A stretch of 64,000 nucleotides of DNA, taken from positions 1,100,563-1,164,562 of the forward strand of contig LR990048.1 in assembly GCA_905147135.1 (NCBI GenBank). The letters run 5' to 3'. The stretch comes from Blastobasis lacticolella. Taxonomy: Eukaryota > Arthropoda > Insecta > Lepidoptera > Blastobasidae. This document shows positions 1 through 11,311 of this stretch, piece by piece. Numbering within the stretch: the stretch's first letter is position 1; each line of letters starts with the position of its first letter. A model generated the notes under the pieces. That model saw nothing but the letters and a program-made list of their open reading frames with translations, ran no database searches and was not told the DNA's origin. The position numbers and the translations under genes are program-made.

Positions 1-540
1 TAATTGCATGTGGATAGCCATTTATGTTATAAAATAAATTTCCGTATAAGAGTAAAGACTGATTTGTTTTGAAGACAAGTGTTTGTTAGACGGTTTGGCA
101 AGTACTTTACGAGATTCTAAGTTACTAAGATTTTGTGCCAGTAGGATGCAGATGTGGGTGCGATACTGAGAGTGTATATATAAATGTTTATATGTTAGGC
201 GCGGATTATACCAAGCGTCGGCGACGCAAGTCAAAATTGTATGAATTTTTAATGCGCGCGCCGACGCAGCTTGCGCCGGCGACGCATGTTGCGTCGGCGA
301 CGCATGTTGCGTCGGTAACGCAAGTTGCGTCGGCGACGCAGGTTTATTAAGGACCGACCAAACCGGAGCTCAAAATACGCCATCGCTGTGATAACGCCGC
401 GAATAGTCGATTGCGTCGGGTTTTGAACGCGAGCTGTCCACGCGATTTGTTCGACAAGTTTCACAAAAGAATTTTATTATAGTAGCAGTTTTTTACACCC
501 TATTCCCATCTCTCCTCTCTCGCTTAACTCAGTAGCGATT

Positions 541-1036
541 GGTCCTATAACACTAGTTCCTAAAGAGAAATTATGGTACTCGTCGATATCTACGTTTTGG
601 GTGACAGCTGTCAAACTTAAAACCGTTGTAACTCTGAAACTATTGGTCCTAGGACACCAGTTTCTAAAGAAACATTATAACACTCGTCAAGATCTGAAAT
701 TCAGGTGACAGTTGTCAAACTCAAATCTGTCATCCGAAACGTAGATCTCGACTAGTACAATAATTTCTCTTTAGGAACTAGTGTTCTAGGACCTGTAGTT
801 TCCAAGTTATAACGGTTTTAAGTTTGACAGATGTCACCTGAAATTCAAATCTCGACGAGTGCTATAATTTCTCTTTAGGAACTGGTGTTCTAGGACCTGT
901 AGTTTCCGAGTTATAACGGTTTTAAGTTTGACAGCTGTCACCTGAAATTCAGATCTCGACAAGTGCTATAATTTCTCTTTAGGAACTAATGTTCTAGGAT
1001 TCATTGTTTCTGAGTTACAACGGTTTTAAGTTTGGC
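541..1036. repeat. 104-bp tandem and inverted repeats inside the foldback element
   Basis: Plus-oriented copies begin at 761, 865 and 969, a period of exactly 104 bp, each opening with TAATTTCTCTTTAGGAACTA. Two diverged copies lie in the opposite orientation at about 541-645 and 646-725. Each unit contains a TGACAGCTGTCA-like palindrome. The two sides can pair, giving a large hairpin. Confidence 0.7.
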
Positions 1037-1106
1037 AGCTGGCGTTATCGCAGTGTCAGCGTATTTTGGGCTTTGGTTTGGTCGGTCTCTAATGCTGTCA
1101 CAAGTG

Positions 1107-1220
1107 TCAACTCAAAATTGTATGAATTTTTAATGCGCGCGCCGACGCAGGTTGCGTCGGTTGTGCGTTATCGACGCAACGTACGTCGCGCATTAGAAAT
1201 TCGTACAATTTTTAGTTGAC
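1107..1220. repeat. Nested short inverted repeat
   Basis: GTCAACTCAAAATTGTATGA at 1107 is mirrored by a sequence ending AATTTTTAGTTGAC at 1220, giving about 24 bp of inverted repeat. A direct partial copy of the left arm lies at 231-270. It may be a small nested element related to its host. Confidence 0.45.
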
Positions 1221-1456
1221 AGCATAACGCAACCTCCGTCGCCGACGCAGCTTGCGTCGCCAACGCAACGTGCGTCGCCGACGCTTGATATAATCCGCGC
1301 CTAAGTGTTTACTTAAGTAGAGGTATGTAGATTGAATTGTGTGCGAAACTTTTTATACATAGAACAATTTTGACGTTTTGTAAGAGCTCTTGGTAGGATA
1401 TTATTGACATTATAACACAGTTGAACCATTGAAGTTGACCCTGGCGAGAGAAATCA

Positions 1457-2328
1457 TTATTTTCCAAGGTTATGTAAGCATTGATCAGATTTGACAAGTA
1501 TATGCTTAGAATTAGAGTCTTTACGAAGAAATATCTTTCCGCTAGAGATCCAACAGAACTCGTATTTGTTTTGTTTGGCAAATTCCCTAGCACGAAATAA
1601 CAGTTTTTTTGACGATATTGGTAGATGTTCTTCAATGCAGACTCGGCTTCGTTCGCCAGGAATTCCTACATCCTCTGTGTTTAACTTGCTATCTTTGTGA
1701 GTCCTGTTGTAGTTTCTTGCAGCTGCTATGAATGCATTATTTTTAGCTACTGTAGAAAACTCCGACACAATGACTTTACTAGGTCCAGTTTTACTCGGTA
1801 TACGATAAACATCCCTCACATCAGTAGACCGAATTTCAGTCTTTAATGTTTTGGCGATGCTAGACATAATATTTGTTAGGTCTTCTTCTTTGTGTGATGG
1901 AATATTACGGATTTCCACTCGAGATGGGCGCGTTCGCATTCCATGCTTTTAATCTTACCTCGCATTTCGTCGAATCCTTCGCTCGTAAAATTCATTGAGG
2001 TTTCGAACTCTTTGAGGGTTTGTTGCGTAATAACATGTTGAGATTTTAGCTCGGATATTTCGCTTACAATTTTGGATAATGTAAAATTTTGTTAATTTCT
2101 CCACGTAGTTAATAAGTCTAGAAACTCACTTTTAAGACTGAAAAAATCTTCTCTTAATTCACTTGTGGCTTCCGGTGAACCCTCAACGCGCTGTCTTTTA
2201 TTGCGTGAGGCCAGTTTTGGATATGTTGGTTTGCTTGTATCCATTAGTGCATTTATGTTTGGTTCCGATTGAGTAGCGCTGATCATCCCACTAGATGTTG
2301 GGGGTGGAGAGCGCGCGATTTGCGGCAT
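1457..2328 (-). pseudogene. Non-LTR retrotransposon ORF1 relic with FP-like C-terminal domain
   Basis: Two minus-strand frames form a broken ORF1. The start side (2092-2328) carries a Ser/Pro-rich N-terminus with a basic patch and ends in a stop. The end side (1457-1939) carries the nucleic-acid-binding fold common to lepidopteran non-LTR ORF1 proteins, including RAREFAKQNKYEFCW and GKIFLRKD, a region resembling the baculovirus FP domain. At least one stop and one frameshift separate the halves, so no full protein is made. No reverse transcriptase of the same copy is adjacent, so the element is truncated. Confidence 0.65.
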
Positions 2329-2339
2329 TATCGTAATTG

Positions 2340-3200
2340 ATTGACGCCAATATTGCGCGAGTCAGAGACACTGTTTGTAGCAGTCGCGCAGCGGCGTGTC
2401 TACGAGCGTAGAACACTCTACGCACTTGCGTCACACGGCGTAGCGCAGTGCAGCGGAATGTGTTAAGTGCGCTCCACATGTTCGCCGAAACTTCCGGCGA
2501 AACTTTTGCCGGGACTTTGGACGACCCTCTACATTCTCGCCTATTAGGGATGTGGTGGTGTCAAAACGCGCGACATTTTATCGATTCATCGGTGTAATAT
2601 CGGTAATCTACTGTAAACAGGGTCACAGAGGTGATGGCAGCTTCTCTACTGTAATTACTTGATCTACTAATATCCTGGATCATGGTCAAGTGTACCCCGA
2701 ACTTGTTACGGGAAAAAGCGCTAGATATATAAATATATAATCGATCGGATTGAGACGACAACAAACTATCTCTACTTAGTCTATGAAATAGGCGAGACAT
2801 GCCAAACATGCACGGGACTACACGAATACTCCTTCTACATTCTCGTGTTCCCGCGGAACTGTCCACATGTGGAGCGCGCTTTAGTTACTTTCGCCCGCTC
2901 GGCACACGCTTCAATGGCTCAGCGGCAAATGCGTCCGTCGTCTGCGCAATGGGTCGGCAGTTCGAGTCCGTCGGCGGTGCACTCCACGGATCAATCACAA
3001 TCACTATTTTTTCTGCAGTAGTTGTGGTAATATAGTTGTTTCTTTCTATGCACGCCCACTGGGAGGAGTCCACTCATTTAACACTCACAAGAGTAACAAG
3101 GAATTAGAAATTGGCCAAAACAACCAATCACAAAAAACACGGAATAAAACGACGTACAGGTAACAGTAAGCGTCCGCTCACGGCAACGGTGCAGCGAGGA
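2340..3200. other. No gene recognised; fragmentary repeats
   Basis: The stretch holds a degenerate copy (about 2630-2720) of a repeat also seen at 15360-15500 and 56820-56960, marked by CCTGGATCATGGTCAA. A tRNA-like patch at 2907-2985 has a TGGCTCAGCGG A-box-like and a GTTCGAGTC B-box-like motif, but no cloverleaf. Nothing else is recognised. Confidence 0.5.
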
Positions 3201-3207
3201 ATCATGA

Positions 3208-3723
3208 TTGTATCAAAAATATGGAATCAAAATGTACAAATTACAAAAGACTTATTGGGTGCAAGGTGTGATAGACAGCATCATGGGTAACTCATTATAC
3301 ATGGTACGCATACGCATACTAGGAGATGGTTGCAATCAAACAATAAAAAGACACGTCAACCAACTCTTGAGATACAAGGGGGAAAGTGTAAGTACATCTT
3401 CCCATCGTGGTACTGATAGTAGTCCTATGCACGAGAGTGATGGTGATGTTGACGAGGAACCCATCGAGATGCCACCAATTATGATGCCTTCGTCATCGCC
3501 TCCGCAAAGTCGGTGCGGACCTGTCAGCGGCTGCTCACCGCCACGCGCCGACGCCGTCATGGAGCCTGCCCGCGCCGGAGCGCCTTCGCAGCTAGCCCTA
3601 GCCGCGACTGACAGCCCCAATCACAACGCCCGCAGAGACTCGAGCTTTGATGCGTTTGCCACACCTTCTCCACCGCGAACCAGTCGCAACCCTCTCAGGG
3701 ATTTGTTTATTTTTAGGCAATAA
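3208..3723 (+). pseudogene. Ty3/Gypsy pol C-terminus (integrase tail)
   Basis: The 171-residue frame begins in the C-terminal integrase region. WVQGVIDSIMGNSLYMVRI followed by KRHVNQLL matches the GPY/F-type module that ends Gypsy-group integrases. The rest is a low-complexity Ser/Pro-rich tail. The catalytic core (HHCC, DDE), RNase H, RT and protease are missing upstream, so this is a 5'-truncated relic. It is followed within 20 bp by a purine-rich tract and an LTR-like start, the arrangement expected at the 3' end of such an element. Confidence 0.7.
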
Positions 3724-3739
3724 TTTTGAGGTGGAGGGA

Positions 3740-3965
3740 TGTTAGTTAGTAAGTAGAGGGTAGGCTGCGTCCTACTCGTATCGGGCAGTCGTAAATATAC
3801 CTTCTAATCGTAACGCCGTGTTTTACTTAGCCGCTCCGTAGTCCCAACTAATATTAAGCAGCTCGTGGAAGTACGAGCGCCATCTCTCCTTTACCACGCG
3901 GCCATCGCATAACAGATTACTACTATGGTCATTTACACAGCGGCACGTGGAAATGCAAAGTTGTA
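3740..3965 (+). repeat. Partial 3' LTR of the Gypsy relic
   Basis: A polypurine tract GAGGTGGAGGGA (3728-3739) abuts TGTTAGTTAGTAAG, a plausible LTR 5' end. The LTR appears to run into RTE sequence near 3965, and its 3' end is missing. Confidence 0.5.
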
Positions 3966-3974
3966 AATGAGTTT

Positions 3975-4440
3975 CTACCCCTCAGACGATTCCCACTTAA
4001 CGTACAAAGGACGCATGTGGTCTCGTCTGGCTCTGGCTACCGCTCGTTTACTGGCGTGGTCTTCAGGAGATCTGGACGCTTGCCACTTTTTAAAGAGGGA
4101 TTTCTTCAGCATGGTCTTCCTCTGAACTGTATCGTTCCACCACCAGGTCTCCTTGTCAAGGCTGCGACCACCCCTAGTCACCCCCAGCACCATCCGCGCT
4201 GCCCATGCGATACCTGCCTGATTTCTGTCCCAGAGTTGCTTGACCGGTTGACCGTCTGTCGGTATGACCTTACAGGTGGCTACTTTGCCAATATTGTCTC
4301 TGCGAGTGAGAAAATAATCAATCTGGTTGGCGCTCCTTCTACTTCTGTAGGTAATCAGATGCTCGGATTTCTTTTGGAAAAAGGTGTTCATGATGGCCAG
4401 ACTGGCAGCCGCACACGTCCGAAGAATTTCTGCCCATTCA
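3975..4440 (-). pseudogene. RTE-clade endonuclease C-terminal fragment
   Basis: The minus-strand frame contains MNTFFQKKSEHLITY, IDYFLTRRDN and KETWWWNDTVQ. These are diagnostic of the C-terminal half of the apurinic-type endonuclease and linker in RTE non-LTR elements. The N-terminal half is absent here. A related N-terminal half lies at 10636-11311 on the same strand. The linker is shortened after CKVIPTDGQP. It is a decayed copy with no host function implied. Confidence 0.75.
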
Positions 4441-4610
4441 GATAGATAGATAGATAGATAGATTAACTCTTTATTGCACACAAAATTACAGGAAAGAACA
4501 TTTAACAGGTATATTTAAACATTGTGGGCAAAGGCGGCCTTATCGCTACAAGCGATCTCTTCCAGGCAACCCTTGTCTAGAAAGAGAAAAAGATACAAAT
4601 CAGTCAGACA
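4441..4610 (-). mobile_element. 3' terminus of a Jockey/CR1-type element with GATA tail
   Basis: A short (GATA)n run at 4440-4461 is followed by CTCTTTATTGCACACAAAAT and GGCGGCCTTATCGCTA. This non-LTR 3' end is also seen at 16325-16440, with a related one at 34370. The element reads on the minus strand, so the microsatellite is its 3' tail. Confidence 0.6.
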
Positions 4611-4781
4611 AGCAACAAAAATAGCATTAATCATCTAGGTAAACTACTATATTTTAAGCTAAAAATTTACACCTACATACTAATATACACACTATAGGCT
4701 ACAATATACATAGATAATATACATACACATTAATATGATAAAATCGTCGGCAGAGGACAATGTCAACTAATTGCAAACGGA
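4611..4781. other. AT-rich intergenic stretch
   Basis: Nothing recognised; probably continuing 3' UTR of the neighbouring minus-strand retroelement. Confidence 0.4.
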
Positions 4782-4914
4782 TTCAGCTGGGTGTTCTATG
4801 TATAATAAGTATGTATTTAAAAGTATATAAGTAGTTTATCAGTTTAACACAAGCTTTGCTTACTTTGGGGCTAGATGACGTTGTGTGAATTTTTCCACGA
4901 TTATTTATTATATA
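4782..4914 (+). mobile_element. RTE/SINE-type 3' tail
   Basis: GGGTGTTCTATGTATAATAA through AAGCTTTGCTTACTTTGGGG and GTTGTGTGAATTTTTCCACG is a retroposon 3' tail repeated at 47545-47610 and 59145-59260. It ends in ATTTATTA-type sequence and is interrupted at 4914 by the LTR element. Confidence 0.55.
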
Positions 4915-5395
4915 TGTCGTCGCGTGAAGGAAAGGGATGTATCAGGATCATTGTCATCAGGGTGGTGATATCGGTAGCTATTCGTGCAGATCAATTAAAG
5001 AAAAGGTTCACAGGTACTCCACTGTATTTATTCCAATTCATTTTTGCACATCACTTATAATTTCACTTGAAATCAAAGCAGTATCACAATGTAGGCAGTT
5101 GAGGTAATTAACTTTCTTATGTCAAAGGTGATTTTAAAATTACTTTATTTTCAAACGTAAATAACACTTTATATAAACGAACTTCAAACGTAAACAAACG
5201 AAATGTGGAGACAGTTTCAAGACGCGTCACTCCTCGGCGGCGGTCGCGCCAAGAATGGCCGCCACTCGGCCCGAGTCATGCCGTCGAGACTCTGTCAGCA
5301 CGCCCCACCAGAGGGCGCACTCCCACTTCTGTTTTCATCGTCATGAGTCCGTACTATTGACCACATGATTCCATACTATTGACCGCGATCCGTCA
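4915..5395 (+). repeat. 5' LTR
   Basis: 481 bp, TG...CA. It matches 10140-10620 at 480 of 481 positions by reading; the difference is near 5330 (CACTTCTG versus CACTTCCG). TATA-like TTTATATAAACG lies about 255 bp in. Confidence 0.7.
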
Positions 5396-6269
5396 CGGCC
5401 GTCCTGCTGTACACACGTCCTCGTGTGTTATCTGAAACATGAAAACCATAGCACAGTACTATATTCGCTCGGTCACTTCTGACCACAACACATCACCCAA
5501 ATAAGTCTAATGAATCATGTGATTGGATCTATCACGACTGCATTAACCCACCAATTCTTCACATAAAACATACGTCCATTATCATTTATCATACTAAACT
5601 TCTGTAGATTGAGAGATAACAACATCATCTTGTACACAAATTATTCTTTATAAGTTGCCGACATAAATTCAGATACGACTTCAGTTCATTAGAGTGGCGT
5701 GACAAGGTATAACACCAGATTATGAACCGTATCACAATTACCACCAATGAAGAAGGTTTAATCATCGTCACCAGTGTTTTCCCCTTGATGCTCTTGTTGA
5801 GTGGGAAACAAGCCCCAATCACAGAGCTCGCGTATCGTCCCTGACGTCCATTACTGTAGGTACTTAGATTCACTACAAATATGTGACATACCTACATAAA
5901 ATTTTCAGTACTCAGCAAAAGACCCAATGTTAATTCGAGTGGGATCGAAACACTCCTTCATTAAATGCCATATGATTTTTTGTCATCCGTCAACGCCATC
6001 CTAATTTAAAAAGAATAAGTAATGTTACCATACAGGAGAAATGACACACAGGCGACGAACCACCACACGACGGACGCCATCAGTCGGGCCGCCACGCAAT
6101 CAGGCCGCCACGCAACCAGGCCGCCACGCAACTGGACCTGCACACAAGCGAAATACCACACAGACTAGGTGCCACACAGGTTGGGTGTCACTCTGGTCAG
6201 TGCCACTCTAATCGTCAAACTATGAGTTTATTCATCATATATCCTGTGTCACGTCTGTCATAGCACGAT

Positions 6270-6675
6270 ACAGGTAAGATGTCACACAAGGGTAAATTTC
6301 ACAGAGGCGAAATGCCACACATAAAAATGCCACACCGGCGAAATGCCATACAGGTAGAATGCCTCACAGGCTTAATGCCACACAGACTAAATGTCACACA
6401 GACTATGCCACACAGGCGAAATGCCAAACAGGCGGGATGCCACACAGGCGGGATGCCACACAGGCGGGTGCCACAGAGACGGGAGCCACACAGGCGGGAG
6501 CCACACAGGCAGGAGCCACACAGGCGGGATCCACACAGGCGGGATGCCACTCAGGCGGGATGCCACACAGTCGGAATGCCACAGAGGCGGAAGCCACACA
6601 GGCGGGAGCCACACAGGCGGGAGCCACACAGGCGGAAGCCACACACGCGGGAGCCACACAGGCGGGACAAATAAG
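6270..6675. repeat. 15/16-bp minisatellite
   Basis: A tandem array of AGCCACACAGGCGGG / ATGCCACACAGGCGGG units is most regular at 6420-6665 and degenerate toward the left edge. A looser GCCACGCAACCAGGCC motif precedes it at 6060-6140. Because 15-bp units keep phase, several frames on both strands stay open for 80-130 codons. These give artificial His/Arg-rich or Val/Pro-rich products and are not genes. Confidence 0.85.
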
Positions 6676-6699
6676 TAGAAGTTAATAAACATTGCCAAC

Positions 6700-8515
6700 A
6701 TATCAGCTCAGTGTTGTTCATTCGTCACATTTTTTAAACCGGTAGGTACTTATAGACTAGTAATACCACTATCTATAATATAGGGGCACCACTGTAGTAG
6801 CCGTGCTTTTATAACCTGTGCGTAGGTATCTACTGTTAGGCTATACAGTATACTTTTCAATATGAAATTGCTAAAATCATGAAGTAGTAATTTTAACACA
6901 CTTTACTTCACTACTAGCTGTCTATGAATCTCAGCTCGTGGTCAATCCTTCGCCCGAATCTGTGCCAAGTCAGTGACAGGTAACACAGTCTATCTGCTAT
7001 CATAACACGTAATAACGGTCTACGAGTTACACAACAAGTAATCGTCACAGAACCGAACAACTGTTCACGGTGATACAAAAACAACATTATCTCTACTGCT
7101 CAATATCAAAACTAAATCAGGAGTTTACTAATAAGAAGCTCTCACGTCTATCTGATACGCCAGTCATGGGTTACAACAGTCCATCGGTTACCACACCAAA
7201 ACTAAACAAGTAATAATCATCGTCATCGATTTTAACTGTTCGAACTAATATACTCTATCTAGACTTTACGTTACGTTTAAGCTCCCATTTTGAAACGATT
7301 TAACAATGTTTGTAATACTGATGGTGTCCCATATTCAGCCGCCTTATAAAAAAATTACAACATTCAATTTGCCATCTACAGCCACAACATCGAGTCTTTC
7401 GGGGTTCTCAGCCCAATGAGTCACACACATGACTCCCAGGCCACTCCAAGTCAGCCAAATAAATCAGGATGTTTGACCTCAACAATAGTTCAGGTACTAC
7501 TAAACTTTTACTGACAGAAGGATATAAAATCTCACCATTGCTTACACTGCCTCATCTTACTGGTACAACAACAGAATTCGAAAAAGTTACTTTATATCGG
7601 TAATCAAGGAAATTTCAGTACTCGAAGTTAAAGTTAATTTATAAAACCGACTATTCAACAATCACCAAAATATCTGGACTTTCAACATTTTCTCACAAAG
7701 CTTGAAACAACTACCTTCTATAAACCACGCTCCCATAGCCTCCATTAGGCCGGTAAGCAACCATAAAACTCTCCCATAGGCTCCATCAGCCCACCATCAT
7801 TGATAAAACACGATCACCTCCATCCGATGATGCAACAAATTTAGAGAAAACAAAACTATCACATAAACCGTATAAAAACCTCGGCTCCACAGTCATCACA
7901 TATTGAGTTAGCTTCTTAGATAGATGCGTCTAACAAAGTCTTTATCCAGGTCAAACTAAGTCACATTAACATAGTACAAGAGGTTTTCGGTCGAACTAAG
8001 TCACAGGTTTATCTTTAGTCACTCGAAACATAATTCGAAATTATCTACCGTCAATCAGTTCACTTACTCGTATTTACTTTTTTTTTCGATTAATAACTTG
8101 ATACCAACATAAAATTAAATTACTAACGAAACTACCCTTTTTTTTTTTTAATTTTCTGTAACGTATATGGGTGCTCCCATTGTTGCTGCGGATATCTTCT
8201 AAAACATTGGGAAACTACGACCACAATAACAAACATTATACTGAAATATGGAAAATTTCGTTCGAATGTCTCCGGTTAAATGTAAACAAACACGCTAACA
8301 ATTTTTCTCTTTTTTTTTTCGATACATGTTGGCATGTTGTCCCGCTCGCATGGAAATCGCGGAGATCTGTACTGAGTCATTATTAAAATTTTGCACATTC
8401 GAAGCCTATCCTATTTCTAAGACACAACATCCTAAAGTACACCAGCTAATTGTTCCACAAACTCGCTGCTACGGCATCCCTGCCACACTGTGATTATCAA
8501 ATATTTACTCAGTGA
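6700..8515. other. Non-coding interior of the LTR element
   Basis: AT-rich sequence with no domain recognised on either strand. A few poly-T/poly-A runs occur (8085-8150, 8310). Confidence 0.4.
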
Positions 8516-8524
8516 GCAATCTGG

Positions 8525-8735
8525 CACGACTTATGATGACTGAAAAAGTCGAAGGCAAGAGACCCAGAGGCCGAAGTCCGAAGAGATGGGTGGACCAAAT
8601 ACCCGAATGATACATCCGTCAACGTCGCATTACATCAGGCGACTGATCGAAACCGATGGAGACATGCAGTTGACAAACTCCGAAGATGTCAGGTTCCTCA
8701 GCAGTGAGGCAACGATCAAGAAGAAGAAGTCAATC
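8525..8735 (+). pseudogene. RTE reverse-transcriptase C-terminal fragment
   Basis: The plus strand reads with interruptions as KRPRGRSPKRWVDQI, then an ATDRNRWRH-like patch and a terminal AAGAAGAAG run. This is the conserved C-terminus of RTE reverse transcriptases just before the 3' end. Frames are broken. It lies inside the non-coding interior of the LTR element and may have been captured or inserted there. Confidence 0.55.
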
Positions 8736-8899
8736 AGCAGCAGCACCATCACTATGCTTACGTACTCAATTTATAAAAATAATATCACTATGCTTTCAAG
8801 TATTTCTTATTCCTGTTTTCCGATAACTGACGTGATGTTGGTAATACGTAAAATCATAGCGTACCATGTTTTCAAGATGGTAAAATAATCTTAGATTAA

Positions 8900-10139
8900 A
8901 TGTCACTTTTTTACTTTAAACACTGTGTGTATTGTAACATTGGGAGGTATTTAGCATAATTCTTACTATTTTTGTAGTATTTTTTTTTCTTGTAACATTT
9001 TATCAGACAGCCTACATTAGTTGACATAGATACCCCGCAAAAGCTAATAGTTATTAAACTTGGCAGTCGTTTTTGACATCTATAAAAACAAATTGTAACA
9101 CTGACGGTAACTGACGTTGTTTTTGTTTTGTTTACATTCTTTCTATTTGTAGTTTCACTAAAGATACAAATAAACCTGCCCTTCTCTCTATTAAGGGTAT
9201 CAATAGTGTTTCTGTCAGAATACGGTTCTGAATTGTCAAAGTAATTAACTCGTAAAATCCGCTAGGAAGCCTCTTTTCAGCACAGGTTTTTATCAAATAA
9301 TAATTATGTATAGGACTCACCAGATAGAGAGGAACTGTTAATATCACATCATTTCTCAGTCATGTACGCAACACTCGCAGATTGTCTACCATCGTCCCAT
9401 GTTGAAACAATCACGTTGAGGCTACCAGTCCAGCGTTGCATTGCAATGTTGTTCTCGTAGGTGAAGCGAACCGTTGTACACCATTGTTATGCAATAGAAG
9501 AAAATAATTGTATAAGTAAAACAAAAATAATACATACCATTTTTAATTGTTTGACTTAAAATTAAGTCTGCAGAAATCTAAGCAATTGATTTAATTTCGG
9601 TGTCAAACCACACTGCTAAATGAATCTAAATTTAAGCGTTTACTTTAAAATCATTGAATAAACTTTAGCTGGCTAATTTAGAACTTTGCAAATTATTTAA
9701 CTAACACTATATTATTTTTTAAAAAGAGGAAAATATTTTACATTAATAAATTCAATTTAACAAAAACAAAGAAACCATACCAAAGTGCCGTCCATAGTAA
9801 GTTTCACTCGATTTTTAATGTTGTCGATAACCCAGTGGTGCTCCCGAAGGCCTGGGGTCTGCCTTAACCATGACCCATCTGGTACAGATGATTTTTTGTT
9901 TACTTTGTAAATCCCCCAATCTCTCTGACGAAGTCTTTGTCTTATATCTCGGGGTGTTTGGACTCTTGGCTGCGCTTTGAACGTGTTATATCATTTTACA
10001 TTTTAATGTAGACAACTGAACTGGATCGAGTAATCACTTTCCTTTTATTATTACGCTTCCACGTAGCGTATCTGCATTTTCTTTGTCGCTTTTCATCATA
10101 CCATCTATTGGGCGTTACGTTCGTCATCACCGCTTCTGA
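8900..10139. other. Non-coding interior of the LTR element, right part
   Basis: No coding domain recognised. Confidence 0.4.
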
Positions 10140-10620
10140 TGTCGTCGCGTGAAGGAAAGGGATGTATCAGGATCATTGTCATCAGGGTGGTGATATCGGT
10201 AGCTATTCGTGCAGATCAATTAAAGAAAAGGTTCACAGGTACTCCACTGTATTTATTCCAATTCATTTTTGCACATCACTTATAATTTCACTTGAAATCA
10301 AAGCAGTATCACAATGTAGGCAGTTGAGGTAATTAACTTTCTTATGTCAAAGGTGATTTTAAAATTACTTTATTTTCAAACGTAAATAACACTTTATATA
10401 AACGAACTTCAAACGTAAACAAACGAAATGTGGAGACAGTTTCAAGACGCGTCACTCCTCGGCGGCGGTCGCGCCAAGAATGGCCGCCACTCGGCCCGAG
10501 TCATGCCGTCGAGACTCTGTCAGCACGCCCCACCAGAGGGCGCACTCCCACTTCCGTTTTCATCGTCATGAGTCCGTACTATTGACCACATGATTCCATA
10601 CTATTGACCGCGATCCGTCA
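10140..10620 (+). repeat. 3' LTR
   Basis: Mate of 4915-5395 with the same length and termini. It is followed directly by TATATATTTATT, giving the TATA duplication. Confidence 0.7.
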
Positions 10621-10635
10621 TATATATTTATTATG

Positions 10636-11311
10636 ACAACGGGGTGTTTCGCAGTACTTCCCTAAATTGCTCCCAGAACAGCGCCTTATCCGCATCTCTG
10701 CAACTGACTTGTGGAGCGTAGGCGCTTATCAAGTTGGTCTCGACCCCTTTGACAAGCACTCCCACAACCATAAGGCGGTCACTTATACGCTTTATATCCA
10801 AGACGTTGTCCTGAAACTCCTCAGAGAGCACTACTCCTACGCCGTTGTCCGCACTCGGAGAGCCCGTGTTTATCAGCCTGTTACCGTTCCCGATGTTGCG
10901 AGACTTGTTGCCTCTCCACCGAGTCTCCTGCACGAACGCCACTGCCACCCTCCGCCTGGCGAGCACATAGGCCAGCTCCCGTCCGGTCTGCGTGCCAAGG
11001 TTCCACGACGTGAAGCGGACCTTTCTGTGGGCTAGCGTCTTTAACCGAGCCCGCCCTGGACACGGTAGCCCTAAACGACTTGAAACAGCAGTAGAGCGTT
11101 TTGCGGCGACGCCCTGTTTGTGTCCGGTTTTTGTTTCCGACTTGCCATTAATTTTGTGGGGGTTTGGCTTTTTACGTGCGTCGACTCCCATCCGACCTGC
11201 ACAACCCGTTAAGGAAAAGCCATTTCGCCAGAACCTCGTCTGTCTGCCAGCGTGTGGAGAGTGTGGGAGAATGAAAAGAGAATAGGAGAGTGAGAGGGAG
11301 AATGTGTTCAT
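10636..11311 (-). pseudogene. RTE-clade endonuclease N-terminal half
   Basis: Downstream of a basic leader, the minus-strand frame shows KVRFTSWNLGTQTGREL, FVQETRWRGNKSRNIG, NGVGVVLSEEF, ISDRLMVV and LISAYAPQV. These are the first blocks of the apurinic/apyrimidinic-type endonuclease of RTE elements, including the metal-binding Asn and Glu regions. It stops at NTPLS, where the family continues into the GDLNGH-type block. The continuation may be the fragment at 3975-4440, separated by the LTR element and other debris. The RT is missing. Confidence 0.75.

Larger units (their letters stand above)
195..1304. mobile_element. Foldback-like non-autonomous DNA transposon
   Basis: The ends are inverted repeats: TTAGGCGCGGATTATA at 195 and its complement TATAATCCGCGCCTAA ending at 1304. 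The match continues about 35 bp inward with few mismatches. Just inside both ends lie short GCGTCGGCGACGC-type palindromes. The interior has 104-bp repeats in both orientations. No transposase frame is visible, so any mobility would need a partner enzyme. No convincing target-site duplication flanks the ends, so superfamily is unknown. The short open frames here are products of the repeats. Confidence 0.7.
4915..10620 (+). mobile_element. Full-length non-autonomous LTR retrotransposon (LARD-like)
   Basis: Two direct repeats of 481 bp (4915-5395 and 10140-10620) start with TG, end with CA and differ at one base. The outer flanks carry TATA on both sides (4911-4914, 10621-10624), fitting a 4-bp target-site duplication and a recent single insertion. 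The LTR contains TTTATATAAACG (about 5170), a plausible promoter in the plus direction. The 4.7-kb interior has no gag, protease, RT or integrase frame. It holds a minisatellite and an RTE fragment. No canonical primer-binding site or polypurine tract is evident next to the LTRs, so segmental duplication is the alternative. Confidence 0.65.

Noticed and set aside
2907..2985. tRNA-like patch with A- and B-box motifs
   Set aside because: No full cloverleaf can be formed; could be chance or a SINE scrap.
6279..6701. Several 80-131-codon open frames on both strands
   Set aside because: They are by-products of a 15-bp minisatellite, which stays in phase in any frame; no start context or domain supports them.
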